A stretch of DNA of 64,000 nt from Pempheris klunzingeri (Eukaryota; Chordata; Actinopteri; Acropomatiformes; Pempheridae): NCBI RefSeq assembly GCF_042242105.1, contig NC_092017.1, positions 1,835,652 to 1,899,651 on the forward strand, given 5' to 3'. The translations under genes and the position numbers were made by a program. Position 1 is the stretch's first letter, and each line of letters starts with the position of its first letter. Of the stretch, positions 46,449 to 58,400 are shown in pieces. The notes beneath the pieces were generated by a model. The model was not told the origin of the DNA. It was given only the letters and a program-made list of their open reading frames with translations, and ran no database searches.

Positions 46449-49400
46449 ACATGATACTGAGCTCTGATGGAGGCACTGGACTGAGGAGTAAGCACTTGTT
46501 TGACTTCAGCTAGGATCTTCTTAACTCCACACACCTCAGCCAGGGTCTTAAACTTTGACCTGAGGTCACTGAGGAACTGCAGATCGTTGTCGGAGTCCAA
46601 GAGGCTGCAGCAGCCCACTGAGCCAGCAGAGGAGCTCTGGCCCTCGTAGTCATAAACCAAAAGACTGTCCTTCCCTTCAAGGTTCTTGTTTCCACTGTCC
46701 ACCTTCTGTTCAAACAGAAAAAGGAAATCCTCAGCAAGTTTATTGTTTTTGTTGACCAAGTACACTTCACTCCTTTCAAATAGACATCATCTCAATAGCA
46801 ATAGTGATCAATATATGACACCCTTCCTGTCCTCAACAGTGGAGTGGAGTTGTGTTTAAAGGATAAAGAAGGTCTTACCGTATTTTCACCCTGACCCTCA
46901 GTGTGGTAGTTAATGAGATGTGAATTTGTGTCGAAAGGCATCTTGGTGAAGCCCCCAGGCAGACATTGGCGGAAGAGCAGCAGAATGACTGTAAAAGCAA
47001 CAACACAGTATTAGTACAACACAGTGCTTACACTTGTTTATTTCAGTGAACTTTGTAAAGCACTATGAGACACTCTGTTGTGATATTGGGCTATACAAAT
47101 AAAATTGAATTGAATTGAATTGAACAGTGGTTCTCAAAGTGAGATTTGGGGTCTGCAGTGATTCTACAAGGTCCTCCAAAAGAGGAGGTGCAGCTTCAAT
47201 GTACCTGGTACCATAGAAAAGTGGTTGTGTCCTCTCTTGTAATAGGAAGCCATTTTGTTCTTTATTAGCAACTGTTGGGCTTCACCAGAAAATGGTGCGG
47301 ACTACATGTTTCTTTGTCTTTTGAACAAAGAGCTCCCTCGCTGAACTCAGTTTCCCAGAGTCCTTAAGTTTTCACACATAGGTGCTAAATTACCCCTGGG
47401 CCCAGCTTTACCGCCACTATTGGCCAATGAGGGACACATGACCTCTCAACCTCAGGACACAAAACCAGAGCTCCCCAACTGATCTCTCTCTCTCTCTGAT
47501 CCCGGCTCTGGACCCACAAGGGTCTAAAGTCTTAACTCAAACTCAAAGCAACAGGAGCACACCAGCAAGTTAGCACTGAGCTGCTAACTAGCAAGGGACA
47601 AAGGAGAGACCAGATTCCTCCAGCCTGCAACCAGGACAGCAAGGACAAAGAACCACAACCTTCTTCCAGCCTGGTTCATCAACAGGCTGAGAAAGCAGCA
47701 GACTGAAGGACCTTCTTCTTCCCTTCTGAGGACTGGTATCAAACTCTAACTGGACATATGTAGCATACCATAACTATACATGGCTAAACAATGGTTTAAC
47801 CTTGTGAATGTATTGGTTTTATGCTTTAATGTTCATTGAGTTTGATTATTGTGATGTGTTGTAGTTTACTGTGCAGCCATAAAGTTAAGTTGATGTTAGT
47901 TTGCTCACACAGACACAGAGTCTACATGCAATTAACCATCCTCTCCTAACCTGCACCTTTATCTACACACACACACAGTTTTATAATAGGCCTCGACCGA
48001 GAGACGAAGCTAAGCTAACAGCTACAGCACTTAGCTTTCCTTTGTCTGCCTCTGACCCACACAGCAGGGGGTCTGGTGGTCATTTTGTAGGGAGTCAACA
48101 TTTGGTTCTCCGAACCTTTGTAGTCCTCCATGTTACATTCCTTTACCCATTCACATGTACACACTCCCTCACACACAGACACACACTCTGTCAAGAACTC
48201 CTAAATCCTTCAATTAGCTGTCAATATAGTAATTTTGATAGTAGTTACTAAGTTAATTCATAATACCAAATTGACAGTTTAGTATTTTAATTAGACTGGA
48301 TCAATTAAATTGTCCATCTTTTTCCTCGTTTATCGAGGTGGTGCCCAGATCGAAGTGGACTTTACACAAAGTCACATTAACCCTTTCATGCATAGAGGTC
48401 ACTACAGTGTACAGCTATTCAAAAGCTGTTTTCTTGTATATGCATGAGTTTTGATTGCATAGTTGCACATCAGCCACTACAGTGGATCTACTGCATCATC
48501 TCATACACTGACTGCTACCCAGTGCCAAGCCATCGCAAGTGAACAAAAAAAGGGTGAAACCAAGATGGTCGACAGACAGCCAGAAACACCAAGTTGCTCA
48601 TTTTTTTTCTGTTCAAACCTTCAATAAAAAGAAACCCCTGCAGGTGAGAAAAATATGGTGACACCAAGTAACATCTAAGGAGTCATGCAATTGCTAAATT
48701 TTCCAAGTATTGATTTTATATTGGGAGGAAATTATGATTAATCACATGTCAACTGAATTGTACATCATGCATCAGTAGCTATATTGCAACTACTGGACAT
48801 GTAAATATATCTTTAGTTCAAAGTTCAAATCTTGTTTTTCACGCATAAAGATGAATAAAAACACTTGTTAAAAAAATCCTGAGACTGAGACTGAGGTTAT
48901 CATAATTCATGCATTAAACGGTTAATTTATGTAATTAATAATAAGTTATTTGTAATACCATACAAGGTACCATTACCACAACATTTCTGGTACCACTGAG
49001 CACTATACAACCCTAAGTGTTTCTATAACCACTCTGGTGTAAACTGCATGTTGTAATATGTCTGATATATTTTGACTTGTTTGACAGTCTGGCCTCTTTA
49101 GTGTGGTGTACTGATCAGCAGACACCGACAGAGATTTCAGTTCTATTTAAAAATAGCCTATGCCAGATACTTCTCAAAGCCCCATTGACTATGTTGTTGC
49201 ATTGCATGGCCCCATCAAAAGGTGCTTCCGATTAGTATGTAAGTGTTTTTCTCCTGTGTTCACTGTGTATGACTTCCACTTATACGCCACAGTGCTCCAT
49301 TCATTACTTTAAAACTACACTTCCCAGAGGTGGAGCCTCGACCACTAGAGTGTGCTCAAGTGTGTTGCATGCTGCTAATGACTGGAATGGGATTGGTTAT

Positions 49401-52400
49401 TTCTTACTGCCTGTACATTGTTGTTTCATGTATGCTGTAATAAAGGTCTGATAGATTAGTTAGCTTTCTGGCGTTAAGGGTCACACGGGGGCTGGAGCCA
49501 ATCCCAACTGACATTAGGCAAGTGGCGGGGTACACCTTGGACTGGTCACCAGTCAATCACAGGGCTGACACATAGAGACAGACAACCACTCACACTCACA
49601 GGCAATTTAGAGTCACCACTTACGTTAACCAGCAGATTTGAACTTTCTTGCTTTGAGGCAACAGTGCTAACCACCACACCACCGTGCAGCCTGCTGCAGA
49701 ATCTACCTTCCACACATTTAAATGTACCTTTAACAAGCCTGGGGCTCTGAGAGACTGATCTGAATACTTTTCCTTGTAGTTGTTGGAGCATTTAAAAGTA
49801 CCAGAAAATGTATTTAAAACACATTATCTTTTGCCAAATTTACAAGACTTGTGGTCATTTAAAAAAAAAAAAGATATGAAGTTTTTTGCATTGAAATTAA
49901 TTTTAAAGAGCTAGTTTAAACTGGACCTAATCTCATTTTAACCTGTTTTGGGATTGTATTGAACACAGCAAAGGTGTTTAGTGTTTCATCACACAACCCT
50001 TCATCAGAATGAGCATCAAGTCATACTTACATAGTAAGAGAAACAGTCCCAGGAATAGCAGTCCGACGCCTACAGGTCCAAACTCTACTCGTTTCTTGGG
50101 CTGACCATTGGGCCTTTGTTGTCCACACACCACTCCATCCTCACATGTACAAACGTGGACCTGCACTTTCTGTGGTTGTGGACAGGCCTGGCCCTGCTTG
50201 TCCTTCACCATAAATTCCACCTCATAGAAACCAGGCCAAATGGGCTCCTGGGCCCTTAAGATAGCTGCAGTGTCTGCCGGCAACAAGACAAACATACAGC
50301 AAGTGTAGAAAATCAATATGCTTTAAGCCGCCCGCACATGATCAGCAGTAAACCACCCTGCGCTGCCTGTGCATCTGTTTGGTATCCAACTAGGTGAAGG
50401 CACTACCTTTTCCATGGACGTATACCTGCACTGTGCTTTGCCTTTGCAAGTGCAATTGTTTGCAAACTTGGACCCTACTTTGTGGTGAACCAAGAGCAAA
50501 TTTCTTCTCATCTGAAGGTGGGTTTACTCTAAACTTAACACTATCCTGCATTAAAGACTCAAGCTTAAGCTTCAGCATTTTAGTTTGGAAGCAAAGTTCC
50601 ACACATTTGGGCATTACAGTGGTCTAAGATCCATAGCAGATCCATACAAGTCATTCCATGTTATTTATAAAGCCTTAAGCAACTCGTGTAGAATCTGAAC
50701 TTTTCACTTTAGTAACCATTAAGGCAGGGGTCCCCAAACTTTGCCTAAACGTAAACACTTACTACTAGTCTACTTTAGACTTTGGAGGGCTGCCAGCTCC
50801 TTGCACATCTCAAAGTTTGCGCTAACTCCACAAATAAAAATGAGCAGCTGCGCTGTGTCCTGCACATCCGTGCTCTCATCCAGTGCTAATGAAAAAAAGT
50901 CAAATTCTTTCGTCTTCTGCTGCAGCTGGGCATATACATTACCCCCGATTTCTTCAATGCGTCTGGTGATTGTACTCGCCAACAGACTCACGGCATTAAA
51001 GACATCTTTCTTCTCGGGACACACCTCCTCCGCGACAGCATTCAAACATTTCTTGACAAACTCTCCATCAGTGAAAAGTTGACCGCTGATTGCTATCAGT
51101 TGAGCAACCCGAAAGCTGGCCCGAACGGATGACTGGTTCAGCTGAGCTTGGCATACAAACAGTTTACTTTTTAGCTTTGAGAGTTTGTCTGCTCGCATTT
51201 GGCCTTGCAAGCTATCATACTTGTCTTTGTGGCGGGATTCATAGTGTCGGTGCAGATTGTATTCTTTGAATACTGCCACTGCCTCTTGACAGATGAGACA
51301 AACAGCCTTTTCTTTGCATTGAACAAAAAAATAATCGTTTGTCCACTGCAGGTTAAATATCCTGCATTCTGAATCAATTTTTCTCTTACCTAACCTTTTC
51401 GCCATTATTCCGTTCTATTTGACGGGCGAGTCTAGGATTGTTTTTCTGGGGGGGGGGGGTTCAGATAGGGGCACAGACTGCAGAAGGGTGGAATAGAATG
51501 TCACGTTCTATGCGTGTATTAGTCTCGATCGCGTGGCCAGACTGAAAAAAAAATCATAATGCGTCTCTGGTATTGTTCAGGGGGCCGGGCCAAATGTGGA
51601 GGCGGGCCGTATCCGGCCCGTGGGCCGTAGTTTGGGAACCACTACCTTAAGGAAACAAATCTGTGGCAGACACCAGTTCATGTTGACACAGAGCAATTTA
51701 TAACTTGTAAATAATCGGCAGTATTCTCCTCACCAGTAACATGCTCCACCTGCCATTTGCCCTCAGTGCCCTCTGGGATGATGGTAAAGTCAAAAGGAGG
51801 TCCATTAGGGAATTCATCCTCATCTTTAGCGTTCACAATGACAGAATCAGCTGTGGTACACATTGTCTTAATGCTACTGGTCAGGGTGGGACAGTTGTCA
51901 TTTATATCTTCCACCTGGATGGCTATGGTTCCAGTGGCGGTTTCAGGGGGCATATCTGTGTTGGAAAAACATAAATAAGAACAGATCATTCAGGGTTTCC
52001 TTTATTTCCCATTCTTCAGAGAAAAGTACTTGACTTCCCCTCCTTGTAGACAACAGATATACACAACTTTTTGCCCCTGCTCAGGCTGAGGTGTGGCAAA
52101 TTTTCTTTCTACTTCATTTATGAAAATTAATTTTGCTGGACTGTGTTTATTTACCACAAACAGCCAGTGTAATGGTGATAGATATTTGTGGTAGGTAGCT
52201 AGTGGCTAGTGGCAAATCAACTTTATTGACCAAATTTGAACAGGCAAACAAGGAATTTGACTTGGTAAACTTGAGCTCACAAGTTCACAGCTCACAACTG
52301 ATCAGAAAACTCCAGCTACTTTTCACTAAGTGTTCTAGTCTGACATGTAAAAGATCTGCTGCTGGAGCAGACACAAAGTGGAAGAGCATACCATTTGTAA

Positions 52401-55400
52401 TGCACAGCACTTTAGCAATATATGTCCCATTGACAAGGAAGGGAGATTCTCTGTCAGGCATCTTGTTCAGTTTGATCCCAGCTGTGTTTGGGTCGATGGT
52501 TAGCCAGTTGTAAGGGTCTGAGCCCTTGGCATACCTACATCAGAGACAAGCTGTGTCAGTTACTATCATTAATTGTAGAAGTGCAGAGGTTTTAATGTGT
52601 ATATGTTTGTGTATGCACTGACCAAACATTCTCAGCTGTTTTTCCAGTGTCTCCATCTATTGCAGGGTAGTAGGCGATAAAATCCTTAATGGTGCTGGAA
52701 TCACCTCCCTCTGATATGGGAATAGTTTTGACTTTGGGGTCAAAAACTGGCCCCTCAGGCTTGTTCTTCACATTGATTTTGATTGGATAGGTTTTACCAG
52801 TGGTCCCACTCTGCCATGATGATCCTCCTGAACTTACTGCACCACTTGGTCCAAAAGCTACACCAGTTCCAGTATGTGTCTCAGATACATACGGCAGACC
52901 CTTGTTCCTCACATTTAGTCCTAGTTCAAGGTCCTTCACATCCTCATAATCCACTTCCTGTGGGATGGTACACAATAATAATAATAATAGGGACTGAAAT
53001 GCAGATGCTGTGTTTTATGTACATTCTTAATGTTGAATTCATGTGCCAAAGAAACCACTTTGCTTTAAGCAGGATTTGGTGAGTAATGCCCTGTGGCTGT
53101 ACTTCATTTTAAAGCATTATACCAAATAAATCACACTAGTGGGTGCAACATCACCTACTGCACACTATGTATCCATCAGCTATAACCACATGCAACAGAG
53201 CTGCCTGCCACCTACAAAAGAAATGCCACACCACTGATGGACACTCATTGTGGTCCTTTATGCACAAACTTTCCTTTTACCACAAACATGCCTAACAGTC
53301 ATGCCATTGATATGGACAACCTTGTTTTGCTTGCTTTCCTTTAAGTTGCTAATAATTAAGTGTTCAAACTCAATTTGTTTTCTGGAAGTCAAATGGTTAA
53401 TGGTTAACTGGAATGAAATAAAACAAAAGTTTGCATGAATGAAAGTGCACAACAGTTCAGTCACCACCAGCTACTCTGCTACCACCTCCCCAGAAAGAGG
53501 GTGAGTGTGTGGGTGGCATACACATACAGTGTGGAGCAGTGTGATTCATTTGATACAATGTCCCTGAACTGCAGATCATAGTCAGATTGTTCCAGGTTCA
53601 CTTTCATGATATGTAAACATCATCACATTTATGCCACGAAGGACTGGGAGACCCACGGATATATTTCTTCTCAATGAAAAGTGCAGAAAACACTGCTGTG
53701 TTGCTCATTCAGTGGTACCTTGTCAAGCATCAGGATGCCCTCATTGGTCTTGGGGTCTGTTGTAATGCTGAAGTACCCTGCCTCATTGCCTTTGACAATG
53801 TCAAACACGGCTTCCCAGTTGTCTGTTCCCTTCAGGTCCAGGTCCTCTGCTTTGATTCTCATCACCTCTACACCACGTGTGTTCTCCTCAATGCTGCCCT
53901 CATACTGCAAGGAAAGCGCGTCATGAGATGATAATGACAGGGTTCTGTGGTGTTTGTTTAACTCTACACTTCATTAGCATTTTAATGTGTGATCTGTGAC
54001 ATGAGCATGAAAATCATTTCATCTCGCACCAGTATACAATTTATGTATAACAGCATGTTGATATAGAAGAGTGTGAGAAAGAAAACTACCTCCTCTTTTT
54101 CCAGAGAGGGAACGTTGTCATTCACATCTAGAACATTAATGGTAACAGTGCCGGTACCATTGTTTCCCCCCGGTTGACCATTTAAGTCTTGTCCTTTCAC
54201 CGTCAGAATGTACTTATCTGCTCTCTGAAATTACAAAACATAAATTATTTAGAGAGACGGGAACACATTGCTGTGAGAAAGGACTGATGTAAACGGTATG
54301 AATTCTGAGAGGTGAACTACGAGCTATACCATATAAAGTTTTCTCCATGGTTGTGCCTTCGACAGAGTAGAAATGCTCCGGTTTGCTCTAGTTTCCAGAA
54401 ATTCTAGAATTCACCGAATTTGTCAGTGTCTGATCCTCTCAAAAGTCATCTCTTTATCCCCAAGAGGATGACAAGGCCATGTACAGGAAGGACAGGACCT
54501 TTAAATACTACAGTATGTAGTCCAGTGTGTGCTATGCACAACTTAACTGCTCTGTCTGAACTCATGCAATATTGTCAGAGACACTTGTTCCAAAGGATTA
54601 AGGACCAAACAGTGGTGTTTACTTTAAAGTCTCTGCAAAACCCTCATAGGAAAGTTTTGTTTGCTAAAGCTGATAACAAGCAAAAAAAAAAACAGTAGAA
54701 GCCTTGAGTAGCAGGTATGAATTAGAAGCAAACACTTGGTCTTATAGGTTCCTTCAAGCATCATGACTTTAATTAACTTCAACTTTAGCCTTAAAGCTGC
54801 ATTAGTTAAATTTTTCATCACTCAGTAGCATAACAAGCTATAAACATATGATAAATATATAATGCATATGTTACTGTAATGTTGTTAAAGTGAACATCTA
54901 AGCAATTATTTGAAGCTGTTATTTGCTTTATCAGAGCTTTTTACTGTTTCCATCTGCCAGAAAACCAAGAAAGGAAAGGATAAATTGGCAGAGGTACAGG
55001 ACTTCATCCTATTGTTGACCCCGCTGTTACCAACTTGTCAACACCTTCTTGAATGAATGTGATTAATTGGAGTAGCCGACATTGATCAGATGATGGAGTG
55101 CAAGACATAAATTGCATGAAGTATTCATCACTTTCAACACATTCATCTTAAAAAGAAACGCTGTTGGTGTAGTCCATACCTCTCTGTCCAGAGATGGGTT
55201 TTTGACGCAAATGGTTCCATCATTGGTTATGTAGAACATGTCGTGAGGTGGATTCTGGTCGATTATGGTATAGGCAATGCAAGAGTTTAAAGTGTGTGGT
55301 TTATCAGCATCAGTTGCAGAAATTTTCACAACTGTAGTGTCTGTAAAAAAACAGCATGAAATTACAAAACTTAAACATGCCCTAACAAAAGTTGTGTTTA

Positions 55401-58400
55401 CATCCAGTGTTTCTCACCAAAACACACTATGTGTGCAGATTTTCTGAGTCATTTTTAATCATGTACTGTTTACAACACTGGTTATGTGCTGAAGTCTACT
55501 TCACTGCCACTAATGACACATAGTATTAAGTCAGTGAGTGTGCTCATGCTAGCACCACATTCTGCTGCTACCATATGTGCTATAATGTTGGTATTGTTTA
55601 CTGACAGCTCAGTCAGAAGAGCTCTCTCCCTCTGAGCTCTCTCAGAAGAATTCTTGCTGTTTCTCCTATACTTTGAGAGCTCCACATAAAGAAGAGCATT
55701 GTCCGCCAAATCTAAAATCATCTAATATCGTATCTATATTGTTTGATGTGTCTCTAACCAGGATATAATTATTAACCTTTGCAAACTGTGGATTCAGGCT
55801 TCAGACAAAATTGGGGGTATTGAACAATTATTCCAACTTCATGGGCAGCAGTGTATGTAGCAGAGGTGTGGACTCGAGTCACATGACTTGGACCCGAGTC
55901 ATACTCGAGTCATGAATTTGATGACTTTAGACTCGACTTGACAAAATGTAAAGAGACTTGCAACTCGACTTGGACTTTAACATCAGTAACTCATGACTTC
56001 ACTTGGACTTGACCCTTTTGACTTGAAAAGACTTGCTACTTTCCCCAAACCCAAAGATTAAAAAGTATGTTGATAAGGACCTGAAATTGCAGCAAAGAGA
56101 ACATGTTTGTTAGATCTGAAGGAAACATTCAGTGTTTTAGTGAGAAACATTGAATACAGATACAACAGATTAAAAGTCAAAAGGTTTTGGCTTATTTCCT
56201 TTATTATTAATGAAGCCATGACACATAACTTTGTCATCACATAACAATACAGCCATTTTGACAACAAAAGCAGGACCACTACCTCTTGGACTGAGCTCTT
56301 TCACGTTCGCAGGCTTGATGACTCCAAACACTGGGGCATTGTCGTTCTCGTCGTCTATCACGATTTGTAGTGGAAGGTCTTTCTCAGCACGGCTGCCATT
56401 ACTGGAGAACGTAACAACAGCTAACAGCTGAAACAGAAAACTCAAATGTTTTTATCATCTTAGCAGGTGCTTTTACAAACATAAATAGCCTGTGACGTTC
56501 ATGTGTAGAAAAAGCCAGCTGCCAAATATCTCAATATTAAATATAAAAAGCAGGAATTACTGAATTGTATCAAGGAAAAAGTGACATCAAAGTCAAAAAG
56601 TACAATAGAACAGAATCTGTCATGTATAACTCACATTGTACTCATTGATCTCCTCCCTGTCAAGCACTTTGGTCAGACGAATAAGTCCAGTTTTAGGGTG
56701 GACTACAAACACGTGGAAGGGGTACTGGCTCGCACCAATGCCTTCTAGAGAGTAGTCAATATTCACTTTGCTATTATCGAAATCTGAATGAATCTGAAAC
56801 ACAGAGTGAAACGAGTTGATTCAGCTCAACAAAACTCAGCTTCATATTAATTTTAGTGCACCAGAAGGAAACAACAAAAGCTGAAAACCTTTATGAGAGG
56901 GGAAAAAGCAAAAACTCCAAACCATCATCTGTTGTTGAACAATAATCAATATACATATCAATATCAGTGCTGTTCCTCAAGCATTTTACTGCCACTCCAA
57001 CTGTCTAGCTAGAGCACCTTAAGATGGTGCCGTGAGAGTGGCAGCCAGTTACAGCAGCTCTTCTAAACTTTTCTGATCAATAAAGTAAAGTAAAAGTCTA
57101 AAGTCTAAGTCTTGTTGGGTTCCTCTTTGGAGGCCTCCACCCTGCAGATACATGCGTGTCTGTGATAAGATGGCCCCCTCTTTGTTGGAGAAGCTGAAAA
57201 TGTTCCAGTGCTCCCCCCGGTGTCTCTGGTGTTTTTTATTTCAGATTTGATCGTCCAAATGTTAGTAACAAACATCACTGAACCTCAGAGAAACTGATGT
57301 TTGTGTTCTCATCTTTGTGGACGAGTAAGTGTAACGATACTGTGACATCTGTGCTCTTGAAGAAACGTTGAAATCTTCAAACATGTTCAAAAAGAAAACC
57401 TCTGGTATTCTCACACAGATGGGCAATTTTAAAACATTTTATCTGAGTCTGACCCTTTTTTCTAACTGCCTTCAGAATTTTGCCTTTTACAAAAAATGGT
57501 TGGAGAATATTTGTTTCTTTATGCCTGGATATGTTGTTGTATCACGTTGAAAATCCCAAAGACTCACTGGAGAACTGTATTCAAACTGCCCCCCCCCTAA
57601 TACATGGTTTAAAACATTCCAATCATTCAATTCTTAATTAACAACTATTGCTCTTGTGTGCCTCCTTAAATGTTTTTAATTGGATAGCCCACATTTTGTT
57701 TTTTTATTGGGTACTTGTGTTCAGAGAGTTCATCTTTTTGTGTTTGTGTGCTATGAGTAAATGCAGTCCTCTAACTCGACTCCCTGTTAAACTTTTTTTT
57801 TTATGTGGTGGTTACAGTTTCTAAAAATTCTCTGATTGTTTATCAAACCATTTTTAAAATCAAGAAATTTCATTGTTTCAATGACATTGGAGCAATGAAT
57901 ACATTGGGGCACTTGAGGTACTTACAGGCTTCTTCAGCCATATATCCTCTCTGTGTGATGGATGATAACATTGTGCCACTTTTTGGTTGTACAACAAGCA
58001 ATGACTCACCTTTAAAATATATCCATCTTGAGAGTAGTCATGATTTTCCGATAGAAATATCGATGCGGGACACATGATGGCCTTCACGACAGTAATAACG
58101 TGGAGCTGTGATACAAAAGATGTAATTACTTCACTATGAACAATTATTGAATGATTACATTCAGGAAGGCTGCGTATGAATATTAAGAGGCAGAGGACAA
58201 AAAAAAGGACCCACAGATTAACAGCACCTCCGATTAGAGCCACATCAATGCTTCACAGAGTTCAGGTAGCAGACACACCTCAACATAAAGCTGTTCAGAG
58301 GAGAATGTGTCAAACAGGCCGTCATGGTTGAAGACGCCACTACTCAGGGAGAACGACAACAAGAGGAGAATCGCTTGGACCAGCAAATTCAAGGAATGGA

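Noticed and set aside
50770..51405. A host gene related to GTF2IRD2
   Set aside because: It lies exactly between hAT ends with an 8-bp target duplication, so it is transposase of an inserted element.
57878..58243. A single 121-codon minus gene
   Set aside because: Only 58010-58105 is supported, as gene 2 exon 2 between an acceptor and a donor. The rest is intron.
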